From: Watersipora subatra
Taxonomy: Eukaryota > Bryozoa > Gymnolaemata > Cheilostomatida > Watersiporidae
DNA length: 64,000 nucleotides
Direction: 5' to 3'
Assembly (NCBI RefSeq): GCF_963576615.1
Contig: NC_088708.1
Coordinates: 4,402,001 to 4,466,000, forward strand
In this document: positions 1 to 12,759 of the stretch, piece by piece
How positions within the stretch are numbered: position 1 is the stretch's first letter
Layout of the letters: the number at the start of each line of letters is the position of its first letter
Notes under the pieces: generated by a model
What the model was told of the DNA's origin: nothing
The model's database searches: none
Seen by the model: the letters and a program-made list of their open reading frames with translations, nothing else
Position numbers and translations under genes: made by a program

Positions 1-3000
1 AATGTAACTTATTTATATATTTTTGTTATCATATCTTATTATCTTTAAATTTATTTTTTAAACTCATTGCAGGCTTTTTTTTCACCCCATCACTTTTCCT
101 TTCTTCCTCACAATAGTTAAGCTACTACACTCGCAGCTCAAGATTTTCTGAAGATTTGATATGTAGGTGTTCGCTCAATATTTTTCTATTGCTTGTTTTA
201 TGTCTGAGAAAGCATTGTCTTTTTTATTTGTCCACTAGTCCCTGGTACACGCCTTACTGAGATTTGCGATTTTAAAGCTAAAAACGAATAGTATGGATCA
301 CTGCTTAATATTATTTTAGCAATGTACACCAGAGTATGTGAAAGAGAACCGTGTAGATATGTATTGACTTACATGTTTCAAAAAACTTTGAACATCATAT
401 ATTGGAAATTACTTCTAAATTGAGACAAATCTTTACTCAAACTTCGCATCTCATGTCGAAAGATTCGTATGCTAAAGTGATCGCAAGTTCAATTATAAAT
501 GTAATTGCTTTTGTGGTTAAGATAAAATTTACATTTGGATAATCCTTTATTTTGAGCCAGTACTGCTATCTTGTGTGCATCAAACAATACACAAAAAGCC
601 TGTGCGTTGTATGAAAGCCCGAAAAATGTTATGGGCTTTTCTAAAGCTTGCCTTTGACTCTTAAATAGTGTGTACAACCATTTACTCGAACCACTTTTGG
701 TCATAATCATTCTTTGCATCAATGTGCACAATATACCCAGGTGCTCATTCAGCCACAAGTCCAAGTTAACACTAGTGTGATATAAAAAATAGCTTTTAAT
801 TTTAAAACTTGGACTTTATATATAACGCATTGAAATTTGCTATAAACCTGTTACAGATTTTTAAAAACACCTCAAGAATTCATTTCAAAATAGTTTTGAA
901 CCATCGGAACAGTATTCTAATATCATTCAGTCTAAACCAAAGACAAGTGTTTGGAAAGTTTGACTAAAATGTAGACCTGTATTAAAATATTAAAACATTC
1001 TTCTTGAAGCAGCCTCAAAAAAATATCAAACAGAACAACTATCTTCTCATGGCTGTTTAGAAGGTGGAAAAGGAAACTTACATTTCTTTATATATGTTTA
1101 AGTTTCAGCTATAACTGCTTGCATGCGACTGGCTCTCTAGGATGGTTAAAATCAAACTAATGCATGAGCCAATCGTTGAAGTTGAAAACTGCATAGGGAC
1201 AATGTAATTTACAGAGCTTTAACCTTAATCTTCATGTAATACAAAACTACAGCGTAGAAAGCTATATATCTTTCATAGAGAATTCTCTATGAAGCAAATT
1301 TCTAAATTCTACAAGAGGTTCTACTTAGATTGGTTCGATGTGGAAAAGACAAGGCTTATCTACTAGTTCATTTAATACCTCCAGGCTCACCAATTTTTTG
1401 CTCACATTTCACTTATCCATTTTTATTTATGGTTAAAATAAACAACTTCTGAAGAATCTTAAGTCATCTTGCTTTTTGAACAAGTAAACAAGCTCCATAC
1501 AGACATGTTTATTGTTTAGCTTGTAATAATGATCTACTTACAACTTTCACAACACATAATCTTGAACACAATTCAGAAACTCACTAAGCTTCCATAATCA
1601 TGATTACACCAACTCGATCTGGAAAATCATCAACTTTTAGCCATTTGATAGATCTATTTTTGTATTTCATTAATCAATATTACTTATTAACTTGTAACAC
1701 CAGAGCATTTTTTAATCAAATGTAGAGAAATGTTCAAACTTATTTTTCAATACGAATGTTCTGGGCATTATTGAGAACGGTTTTTCATAAGCTGATAAAA
1801 GCTAGTGGACTTGTTGCTATATCACAGAGGTAGCTATCAAAACATATAAAATGATCAAGTTAAAAAAACAAAACCTTTATGATGATGAGAGAGTACAGGC
1901 TTTTACCACTGGCGATGAGATAGATGACCTCACATGGCAAGTTATCTCTTTGACCATCTTATACAAGCTGACTATATTGATTAACCTTTATCAGCATTCA
2001 TAAGGATACACTACAAAACTCTATTCAATTGGCAAAATCCGACGGAAAATCGCTATTAGGCCTATATATACAAATGACAAAAATGTTGTCCTTTGAAGTG
2101 ACCAAAATCATGAATTCATATTTTCAAAATGAAAAGCAAAAGTGAAACTATTAACTGTCAAAATTTTAAAGTCCAGGAGAAATTGGAACAAGTGTGGACT
2201 ACAATAAACGTGTAGACATGTTCATTGGTCGTGCGCTAGATTAGTATCACTTTCACAGCGTATAACAAACGTCAATTTCTAATAGCACCTAATAAACAAC
2301 ACTTAAATACAAAATATAAAAAATTTCACCGACAAACATACTTATACAATAACAATTATATGACAAAAGGCTGTGACTAATGACGAAATCACATATTTGC
2401 TCACAAGGCAATCCAAACATGACCATAATAACCCTGCCACCACAAAATACGCAGAGAACGCAAGAAGAGCGTAGCATTGAGTTGAGCAAAGATCAGACTG
2501 TTACTAGGCTAAATTAGCATATTGAAGCCAACCGAGATTTCCCGCATACATTTTGTATGTCAGGGCGTCCGGAGGTCAAATCAATCATATTCTTTTTCTA
2601 AGTTTATCACCTAACAATAAAAGCAATCATCACGATATATAAAATTAAATGAAAACATTATCCAACCTTGTCCAGACAATATCCGTTAAAGATTACTGCA
2701 CATTCATTTAATGAAGAATGCGTACAGGGCGTAGAGTTAAAAAATTACATTCGGTTAGTCAACATTTATGAGCGGTGTTGTGAGAAAACAATTCACGAGT
2801 TTTATTGATCACGTGACTTCCTCTATACAGGCATTCCGCAAAATGCTTCGGCAATCTAATACACATTTGATTTTTGGAGTTGCCTACTCCGCAGGTTGCC
2901 TACTCCGAGTTGCCTACTCTACTCCCTTTTAGGCTTTTAGCTAAACATTAGCAGATAGGCAAGTTATTATAGTATGTACAGTATAATAAATCTGGTTGCC

Positions 3001-4267
3001 ATAAGGGTTTCATTATATATCATATTTAGAAAAATCTTACTTGATCACAAAACTAACAGAAAGATGCAGCTTTTCAGACAAATTGAAGCAAAATAGTTGT
3101 GGCACATAAAATGAAGAATGCTGTTAACACTGTGCCACCTGAATAGCACAAACCATTGTTTTTCACAACAGAGCCGAAACACTTTTATGCTTGTAAAACT
3201 TACTTGTTGAGCAACCTGTGAGTATTTAGCATATTGCCCTTAAAAATAGCAACAGATTCAATAAGTAAACCCAAATTTTGTCATTTAACCTATCATCTAA
3301 TCAGCAAAAAGAAACAAAGAGTAAAAAGACCTTTGTAAAATAAATACATAAATGTAAATATGTAAATAAATAAAATTTCTTTTCATCGTAGGATTTCCCT
3401 TAAAATGCCACTTTAGACTCAAATAACTCAATTCAGTTTTTTCACGAGATATCTTTACATTTTCATTTGTCAGGCTAATTCAATAGCCAATTGTCAATGA
3501 GAGAGAGGCTCATAATACGTATATACAAAAATATACTCAGAGAGGTTGAAAAATATTGAGTCAGAGAAGCCAATTTAAGCGGTACTCCACCAGCCTTTTC
3601 TACAATAAGAAGGAAATGTAGTACTGCCCAGTTTTGGGAAAGAGTTCTATGGCCAGTCTTTTAAGTCAGTTCGTTTGTCATAATTATCAGGATTCTTTCA
3701 CAATAATATGCGCTTTTGATGAGCTGATTCTCATTGATTGTAAAAAAGAGTTATACTAGGTACAAAAGGTCATTTCACTCGTGCATAGAGAAGTAACAGA
3801 TTCACATAAAAAATTGAATGTATTTGTCATGATTATGAGTATATTATCAACAAACACCGAACAAAGCCAAATGAGCATAAACTTACATCACTGCCATTCA
3901 GAGCCAGGTTCCTACTGATCGAGAGTTAAACATTTGTTCAAGAGAAGACAAGTCATAGCCAACATGCAATCAAATTTTGTAAGTGCATATAAAAATCATT
4001 AAGTTGCAAAAGATAGTTGTTCACTATAGAGGAACTTTCTTGTCTAGCGAGGAAAACCATTTTCCTAAATTTAATTATAGTTTAGTTGAAGTTTGAAGAA
4101 CTCCAGCCAGTGTGTTGCTATTATGTAAAATTATAGCATCAATCAAACCATTAATAATTTGTTCACATTTATTATAAGTTCATAACAGAAGCAAGTTTTG
4201 CACATAGAGTACTGATTATCATCATACTTCCACAGCACATGAGAGATAGTCTCACCGAGCAATTGAT
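1..4267. other. AT-rich non-coding stretch, no gene seen
   Basis: The stretch is AT-rich with no open frame that has family resemblance, splice-phase continuity or strong composition bias. The few frames of 60-90 codons look random. There is a small cluster of a 'gttgcctactcc' motif near 2,875-2,925 and an AATAAA-rich patch near 3,345-3,375. Nothing else can be supported. Confidence 0.6.
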
Positions 4268-4271
4268 GCTT

Positions 4272-4395
4272 CTGCGATGCTGCCTACGGTGCTACCTGCG
4301 GTGCTGCCTGCGGTGCTGCTTGCGGTGCTGCCTGCGGTGCTGCCTGCGGTGCTGCCTGCGGTGCTGCCTGCGGTGCTGCCTGCGGTGCTGCCCGC
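4272..4395. repeat. 12-bp minisatellite, about 10 copies
   Basis: The unit is close to ggtgctgcctgc, repeated about ten times with single-base variants at the 5' end. It is much more GC-rich than its surroundings. The period is a multiple of three, so it could code for an Ala/Cys-rich repeat, but no flanking exon supports that. Confidence 0.9.
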
Positions 4396-5499
4396 CGTAG
4401 CTCTAATTATTTAGATTAAAGCATTGAATATGTTAAGCTATTACTCGTGTTCAAAATGACCAGGTCATAAATAGCACAATAGATTTAGGGCTATATAGTC
4501 TATTATAGAAGATACATGAAAGACCCTTATCTTTCTAACCTTTCTAACCTTTTTGTATTCTTCCTCATCTTTGTTCATTTCTGCCTGTATTATCGAGCCA
4601 TTTCTGGTTCTGGCACTTAATCATTCTACTTCTTTTGTTATTTCATCTATAGATCTATGAATTTTTCTTGAATCTATTGGCCTTCCAGTAATACACAGTA
4701 ATAATACAAAGCATCTAGAAGTTTTTGTACTTAGTAGCTGGGGGAGACAACTCTAAGAAAGCTGCGGAACATTGTAGATGTGCTACTAACCTTTTAAGTA
4801 TCTATAACATACACAAATTCACAAACTTTTAATAGTGTTCAGGACATATTCAGAAAATAGATATTCTGTTCTAGCGATTAGTAATTGATGCAGGTCACCG
4901 CTACAGGTCATTTCAGCTGCTTTATATTCTACTTGATTATTGTAGCGGCAAACTTATTAGAAAATAATGAATTGTGTTTAGATTTGTAAGAAAAACCTGT
5001 TAATATATAATGCAGCTAGAAACTAAAGCTATAGTAAAGTACATTGTATGTTAACAATTAATTATTGTTTTGTAATAAAGCATTATGTACCACAGTGCTC
5101 AGCTGTGTAGAGCAAGTCATATATTTCTTGTTTTATTTGCTAGAAAGAAGTTCTTTACTCATTATAAAAACATATATGTTAATAATATTGAGAAAATTGG
5201 TGTAGAAGTTGTATAGGAACCAGCAGTAGTTAACCATAGAAATGCTATATAGAAGTCTAATAAATGTACCACCAACAGTTTGCAATATAATGAGAATTAA
5301 CGTGAGCTAATGTATATTATATTTTGACAATTAATATGCACTTGAACCAAGGGGTAAAACAAAGTTTTTTTCACAAACATTAATAAAACTCCTTATGCCA
5401 TAAAACCATAGCTGCGCATATGTATTCACCTCACCAACTCATAATCTGCTACTGCAGGTAGATAAGAATTCTAAGACTCGCTTGACAAAGGAGCATTGT

Positions 5500-7655
5500 T
5501 TTAAGTGCTTTAGTTTAGGTTCCTTAGTTTAGGTGCTTTAGTTTAGGTTCCTTAGTTTAGGCTCCTTAGTTTAGGTTCCTCAGTTTAGGTTCCTTAGTTT
5601 AGGCTCCTTAGTTTAGGTTCCTCAGTTTAGGTGCTTCAGGTTAGGTTCCTCAGTTTAGGTTCTTTAGTTTAGGTTCCTTAGTTTAGGTTCCTTAGTTTAT
5701 GTTCCTTAGTTTAGGCTCCTTAGTTTAGGCTCCTTAGTTTAGGTTCCTTAGTTTAGGTGCTTTAGTTTATGTTCCTTAGTTTAGGTTCCTTAGTTTATGT
5801 TCCTTAGTTTAGGTTCCTTAGTTTATGTTCCTTAGTTTATGTTCCTTAGTTTAGGTTCCTTAGTTTAGGCTCCTTAGTTTAGGTTTCTCAGTTTAGGTGC
5901 TTTAGGTTAGGTTCCTCAGTTTAGGTTCTTTAGTTTAGGTTCCTTAGTTTAGGTTCCTTAGTTTATGTTCCTTAGTTTAGGTTCCTTAGTTTAGGTGCTT
6001 TAGTTTAAGTTCCTTAGTTTATGTTCCTTAGTTCAGGTTCCTTAGTTTAGGTTCTTTAGTTTATGTTTCTTAGTTTAGGTTCCTTAGTTTAGGTGCTTTA
6101 GTTTAGGTTCCTTAGTTTAGGCTCCTTAGTTTAGGTTCCTCAGTTTAGGTTCCTTAGTTTATGTTCCTTAGTTTAGGTTCCTTAGTTTATGTTTCTTAGT
6201 TTAGGTTCCTTAGTTTAGGCTCCTTAGTTTAGGTTCCTCAGTTTAGGTTCCTTAGTTTATGTTCCTTAGTTTAGGTGCTTTAGTTTAGGTTCCTCAGTTT
6301 AGGTGCTTTAGTTTAGGTTCCTCAGTTTAGGTTCTTTAGTTTAGGTTCCTTAGTTTAGGTTCCTCAGTTTAGGTTCTTTAGTTTAGGCTCCTTAGTTTAG
6401 GTTCCTCAGTTTAGGTTCCTTAGTTTAGGCTCCTTAGTTTAGGTTCCCCAGTTTAGGTGCTTTAGGTTAGGTTCCTCAGTTTAGGTTCTTTAGTTTAGGT
6501 TCCTTAGTTTAGGTTCCTTAGTTTATGTTCCTTAGTTTAGGCTCTTTAGTTTAGGCTCCTTAGTTTAGGTTCCTTAGTTTAGGTGCTTTAGTTTATGTTC
6601 CTTAGTTTAGGCTCTTTAGTTTAGGCTCCTTAGTTTAGGTTCCTTAGTTTAGGTGCTTTAGTTTATGTTCCTTAGTTTAGGTTCCTTAGATTATGTTCCT
6701 TAGTTTAGGTTCCTTAGTTTATGTTCCTTAGTTTATGTTCCTTAGTTTAGGTTCCTTAGTTTAGGCTCCTTAGTTTAGGTTTCTCAGTTTAGGTGCTTTA
6801 GGTTAGGTTCCTCAGTTTAGGTTCTTTAGTTTAGGTTCCTTAGTTTAGGTTCCTTAGTTTATGTTCCATAGTTTAGGTTCCTAGTTTATGTTCCTTAGTT
6901 TAGGTTCCTTAGTTTAGGTGCTTTAGTTTAAGTTCCTTAGTTTATGTTCCTTAGTTTAGGTTCCTTAGTTTAGGTTCTTTAGTTTATGTTTCTTAGTTTA
7001 GGTTCCTTAGTTTAGGTGCTTTAGTTTAGGTTCCTTAGTTTAGGCTCCTTAGTTTAGGTTCCTCAGTTTAGGTTCCTTAGTTTATGTTCCTTAGTTTAGG
7101 TTCCTTAGTTTATGTTTCTTAGTTTAGGTTCCTTAGTTTAGGCTCCTTAGTTTAGGTTCCTCAGTTTAGGTTCCTTAGTTTATGTTCCTTAGTTTAGGTG
7201 CTTTAGTTTAGGTTCCTCAGTTTAGGTGCTTTAGTTTAGGTTCCTCAGTTTAGGTTCTTTAGTTTAGGTTCCTTAGTTTAGGTTCCTTAGTTTAGGCTCC
7301 TTAGTTTAGGTTCTTCAGTTTAGGTTCCTTAGTTTATGTTCCTTAGTTTAGGTTCCTTAGTTTAGGTGCTTTAGTTTAGGTTCCTTAGTTTATGTTCCTT
7401 AGTTTAGGTTCCTTAGTTTAGGTTCTTTAGTTTATGTTTCTTAGTTTAGGTTCCTTAGTTTAGGTGCTTTAGTTTAGGTTCCTTAGTTTAGGCTCCTTAG
7501 TTTAGGTTCCTCAGTTTAGGTTCCTTATTTTATGTTCCTTAGTTTAGGTTCCTTAGTTTAGGTTCTTTAGTTTATGTTCCTTAGTTTATGTTCCTTAGTT
7601 TATGTTCCTTAGTTTATGTTCCTTAGTTTAGGTTCCTTAGTTTAGGTTCCTTAAC
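5500..7655. repeat. 2.1-kb minisatellite, 14-bp unit ggttccttagttta
   Basis: Roughly 150 copies of a 14-bp unit with a handful of recurring variants (ggttcc, ggctcc, ggtgct, tgttcc, ggttctt). The variant order itself repeats: the string around tttctcagtttaggtgct at 5,884 recurs at 6,780, exactly 896 bp or 64 units later, followed by the same series of variants. The array therefore has a higher-order repeat. One unit near 6,880 has lost a base. There is no coding frame. Confidence 0.95.
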
Positions 7656-8748
7656 TTAGTTTCAGTGTCTTTGACATCTTGTCCAGCTTTGCATCAATGG
7701 TAGTACTTTATTCAAGTGCATTGGGAAAAAAATAGTCAAATTAAGTTTTATTTCTTTGTTGATTGGGTGGTAGGAGATAGCGCAACATCAACAGTTATTC
7801 ATCAATAGGCCTAGTCCCTTCGTCAGTTAGCCTTTGTGTATGGTAGCAGACCTGAATTATACCTGCGCACAATTGGCACAGCTTAACTACACTTCATGTA
7901 CTTTGTATAGCTTGGCATTAAAGAGCTAGGAAATGACTCTGTCATCTTTTAATATAATATTTCCATGTTAACAGTAGGCAAGAAGGTTGTTAAAAGTTAA
8001 TTAACAGCGGACTAGCTAGCAGCATTTCTGGATAGGCCTGTCTGCAATGGTTTTATTGCGCTCATTGCACAATTGTGAAAACAAAAATGGTCAGATGGAC
8101 ACGCTGTAATGTACATTATATTTAGGTTAAGCATCTGCTGCCAAAAGTTTTAAACAATGTCCAATGCTCATTGAAACTTTTAGGTCTGGAAACAATTGAC
8201 AGCCAAAGTATCCACTCTCAGAAACAAAAGAAAATTTCGGTATGTATTGAGAGAATAGCAAAACATAAAAGACAATTCATCAATAACTGAGTAGCAACTG
8301 GTACAAACATAATATTGTTAGTTAGAACTAAGCAGGCTTGCTGTAGAAGTTAACTTGCATCGGTGTTTCTAGCTAGGAGTGAGAGAGCGACATCAGCGAG
8401 CGCAATCACTATTGAGACTCGATACAAGCCAGCCAATAATGGAAGGAAAGGCTTGCTGAGGATTAAATCATTATGCCTAAATATAATGTTCGCATTTATG
8501 GCAGGTATGTTTACAGCTAATTGAAATGTGTAAGTCTCCTGTCTCTAGCTTGTCATTTAGCACTAAATTGTATTCAGTTCATGTTAATTTATGTTCAATA
8601 GGCTTATATAGCCTAATAATGTATATATATATATATATATTAGCCGTGCATGGGCTCTGTAAAAGACTGCAAGTGTTCTTCGGAGTGACATTGTCTAGTT
8701 CCACGGGACAGCTAACGTCTTCTTGCATATTTGGACACCGAGAGACAC
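7656..8748. other. Non-coding stretch between array and first gene
   Basis: About 1.1 kb with no supported exon. It contains a short (TA)n tract near 8,625-8,641. It probably holds the 5' flank, 5' UTR or an unrecognised first exon of the gene that follows. Confidence 0.45.
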
Positions 8749-11700
8749 ATGTATATCGTGACTAGAAATCAAGTGCAGGTGACATTGTATCATTGCAGAA
8801 GTAAGCCTCGGGGTTTACCCGAAGTTGGACAGATGCCACCAGCTCTCTCAACAGCTCCAGATTGGAGTAGCAAGGCTAGAGAAGATGCCAATACTCCATT
8901 TAGATTGCCTAAGTTATATGAATCAGCGGATAAATCTCAAGGAACTGAGTCTATTTCATCGTATCAGCATATGGAGTTCCTTACACCATCACCCGACCTT
9001 CTGCCATACAGAATCCAGTAAGTCGATGCTAGAATAATTACATTGGCGATTAACAGTTTCAGTGAGAATAACAGCTTCAACTAACATTATAATTTTTACA
9101 GATAAAAACATGTGCAGACCAAATGTCAGTACAGGCTACATACAGGAAAGGTGTTTTATTATCAATGATAGCTCTCGCAACGTTTAATGGCTTTGGCTTC
9201 ATCATCTAGTTGTGTTTATCAACAACTCATAAACTTAAGGCAAAACGCAAAATCATAGTACCACAATACAGTACTGATAATAGTAATCATAGTACCACAG
9301 TACAATAGTGATGGTAGTAATCGTGGTACCACAGTACAACAGTGATGGTAGTAATCATACTACCACAATACAATAGTGATGGTAGTAATCATAGTACCAC
9401 AATACAATAGTGATGGTAGTAATCATAGTACCACAATACAATAGTGATGGTTATAATCATAGTACCACAGTACAATAGTGGTGGTTATAATCATAGTACC
9501 ACAATACAATAGTGATGGTAGTAATCATAGTACCACAGTACAATAGTCGTGGTTATAATCATAGTACCACAGTACAATAGTGATGGTAGTAATCATAGTA
9601 CCACAATACAATACTGATAGTAGTAATCATAATACCACAGTACAATAGTGATGGTAGTAATCATGGTACCACAATACAATAGTGATGGTAGTAATCATAG
9701 TACCACAGTACAATAGTGGTGGTTATAATCATAGTACCACAATACAATAGTGATGGTAGTAATCATAGTACCACAGTACAATAGTCGTGGTTATAATCAT
9801 AGTACCACAATACAATAGTGATGGTAGTAATCATAGTACCACAGTACAATAGTCGTGGTTATAATCATAGTACCACAATACAATAGTGATGGTAGTAATC
9901 GTAGTACCACAGTACAACAGTGATGGTAGTAATCATACTACCACGATACAATAGTGATGGTAGTAATCATAGTACCACAGTACAATAGTGGTGGTTATAA
10001 TCATAGTACCCCAATACAATACTGATAGTAGTAATCATAGTACCACAGTACAATAGTGATGGTAGTAATCATGGTACCGCAATACAATAGTGATGGTAGT
10101 AATCGTAGTACCACAGTACAACAGTGATGGTAGTAATCATAGTACCACAGTACAATAGTCGTGGTTATAATCATAGTACCACAATACAACAGTGATGGTA
10201 GTAATCGTAGTACCACAGTACAACAGTGATGGTAGTAATCATAGTACCACAGTACAATAGTCGTGGTTATAATCATAGTACCACAATACAGTAGTGATGG
10301 TAGTAATCATAGTACCACAGTACAATAGTGGGGGTTATAATCATAGTACCACAATACAATAGTGATGGTAGTAATCATAGTACCACAGTACAATAGTGAT
10401 GGTTATAATCATAGTACCACAATACAATAGTGATGGTAGTAATCATAGTACCACAATACAGTACTGATAATAGTAATCATAGTACCACAGTACAATAGTG
10501 ATGGTAGTAATCGTGGTACCACAGTACAACAGTGATGGTAGTTATCATACTACCACAATACAATAGTGATGGTAGTAATCATAGTACCACAATACAATAG
10601 TGATGGTAGTATTCGTAGTACCACAGTACAACAATGATGGTAGTAATCATAGTACCACAATACAATAGTGATGGTAGTAATCATAGTACCACAGTACAAT
10701 AGTGATGGTTATAATCATAGTACCACAATGCAATGGTGATGTTAATAATCATAGTAGCACAGTACAATAGTGTTGGTGATAATTATAGTACCACAGTGCA
10801 ATAGTGATTGTAATATCATAGTACTGCAATGCTGGTAGTACAAAGTTGCAGGTGGGATAAGCAAGTGAATAATACACCAGAGCTTTCAGCATGAAACAAT
10901 GGTGAGCAATCGTTTTTCACTTGTGATAGTATTGTGAAACTGTAGTGGTTCATTTGTTATAGCATTGTTATACTGTAATGGTTCACTTGTGATAGTATTG
11001 TGATACTGTTGAGGTTTACTCGTGATAGTATTGTAATACAGTAGTAGCTCACTTGTGATAGTATTGTGATACAGTACTGTAGTGGTTCACTTGGGATAGT
11101 ACTGTGATACTGTAATGGCTCACTTGTGATAGTATTGTGATACAGTACTGTAGTGGTTCACTTGTGATAGTATTGTGATACAGTAGTGAAATTACTTTAA
11201 TGCTGCTGCAAACCATTTTCGATGGTAATTTGGTACATTTGTGACATCATTGTGACACTTTCGTGACATTATTTTGGTACGCTTACCGAAATACCTTCGG
11301 GATACTTTTTGTGATGTCGTAGTCATAATTTTGTGATAATTTATTATTGGAATACTGTTTTAGCATCATTGAGAAGTATTTACCAGCCTTTCCACATTTA
11401 TGCAGGCCATCGTAGATGCAAGTGTAAATTCTTTGATGCTCTACAAAACCTCCTGTTGAGCGTTATTAACTCTCTTCTAAATAGAATTACATATAACAAA
11501 ATTCTTGAGATGCATATATCTTAGAGTAGTCACATTTACAGTAAAAGAAAGAAAATAAATGGAATCGGCTATCATAAAATTGCATCTTTTCAGGTCTTTA
11601 CGCGGGGACTATCTTCATATGTCAGGCTCTCCTTTGAAGGTGCCAGTAAAAGCTTCTTTTGACTACCCAAGACTCAAGCATGCATTAATTGCTCCAAAAA

Positions 11701-12512
11701 CTGCTGTAAGATTTAGCAGGTCGGGTCGCCCCAACATGCCTAGGTAAGTTACGCATACCTCACGTGTGTACTTTTGTAATCTAGCTGTCAACTGTGTACA
11801 AGTATTAAAGAGTATTATCATGTTGCATAATTGAACACGCGACTCAGAGGTAACCATAGAGGTAACCATAGAGGTAACCATAGAGGTAACCATAGAGGTA
11901 ACCATAGAGTGAAGAAGCTTCCAATATTGATTTGCAGTGGATTCAAGCAGTTTTTGAGTGAACGCTTTTGAGAATCTGCTGAAGTGTGATTTCGCTGTCT
12001 CAGCAGACAGAGCATTGACGGGCTTAGTATGAGCTTTAGTTAATTATTACAGAAATTATGAGTCAATAGTTCCAAGCAAGTCAGCCACACTTGTTCGACC
12101 ACAAACTGCGCTGTCAGACACAAAGAGCATTCGCTGGGCACTCGGCACGGCACAGAGTGTCAATTTTGATCAGACGGTAAGCCTCAGACACCAGTCGTCT
12201 ACCAGCAAGTTCTACTCCTTCAATATTGCAAGAGTTGCTTTCTCCTTAAACTGTCACCAACTTCCAGTTTGCTTTTGCTGGGTTATCTTTATGTTTTATT
12301 CCGTATATGTGTTATGTAAAATAATATTTATTTTATTTTAATACAGTGCGCTTTATTTTAATGCTTACACGCAATATACCACACAAAGAAATGCAATGTT
12401 TCAGGGCCGCTCCAGACACCAAGGCCCTTTCTCAAGAGAATTCACTCGCAAATGTATGGCGCCTTCAAACTGGGTAAAGATGAAATATGGTCGCACTCAC
12501 TCTATCATGTGA
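8749..12512 (+). CDS. Uncharacterised four-exon gene, possibly missing its first exon
   Basis: Four exons join in frame: (8,749 or 8,799)-9,017, 11,594-11,743, 12,053-12,176 and 12,405-12,512. All three introns have GT/AG ends. The phases match (2, 2, 0) and the last exon ends in TGA. The product is about 225 residues, basic, rich in Ser, Pro and Arg, with no transmembrane or zinc-binding motif that I can see. Notable stretches are RFSRSGRPNMPR at the end of exon 2 and a basic C-terminus ending KYGRTHSIM. I do not recognise the family; short, basic, Pro/Arg-rich proteins of this look are often ciliary or testis proteins, but that is only an impression. The start is uncertain: ATG 8,749 lies in an open frame, but an acceptor-like cag at 8,796-8,798 could instead mark an exon start with an upstream exon unseen. 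Intron 1 carries two minisatellites, and intron 2 a short one. Confidence 0.68.
9252..10840. repeat. 1.6-kb minisatellite, 34-bp unit
   Basis: About 46 copies of a 34-bp unit whose core is atagtaccacaatacaatag followed by tgatggtagtaatc or a tggttataatc variant. The two main variants alternate irregularly and longer blocks recur, for example the stretch at 9,240-9,350 resembles 10,440-10,550. It lies in intron 1 of the uncharacterised gene. Degenerate copies continue to about 10,840. Confidence 0.95.
10910..11190. repeat. 33- to 38-bp minisatellite, about 8 degenerate copies
   Basis: The unit core is cttgtgatagtattgtgata followed by a ctgtagtggttca-like tail. Some units carry a 5-bp extension (cagtact). 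It follows the 34-bp array within the same intron and may be an old relative of it. Confidence 0.85.
11846..11907. repeat. 12-bp minisatellite agaggtaaccat, 5 copies
   Basis: Five near-perfect copies of a 12-bp unit in intron 2 of the uncharacterised gene. In the opposite strand this makes an artificial MVTS-type open frame. Confidence 0.9.
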
Positions 12513-12743
12513 AATCATGCATTCAGCACTGGCTATACTCAGCATGAGTTTGTTTAAACTGCCAGCATTCCTTTTTATGTGTTCTTGCTACCAAATCGTT
12601 ATTAATATTATTATTTTGTAAGTTTATTGATTTCAATTTGATAACTTATTGACTTATTCTGAAAACAGCTGCGGTGCATCAATATTATTATTATAAAATT
12701 GTATATTTTTAAACATATATTTTCGTGGAAAATACAACCTTTA

Positions 12744-12753
12744 AATAAATAAA
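12744..12753 (+). promoter_or_regulatory. Candidate polyadenylation signals
   Basis: Two overlapping AATAAA hexamers occur about 230 bases after the stop codon of the uncharacterised plus-strand gene. A further one lies near 12,869. Confidence 0.4.
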
Positions 12754-12759
12754 CACGTG

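Noticed and set aside
5500-7655. Telomere-like repeat (tttagg motif)
   Set aside because: The 14-bp unit only contains tttagg as part; it is not a TTAGG or TTAGGG array and lies inside ordinary sequence.
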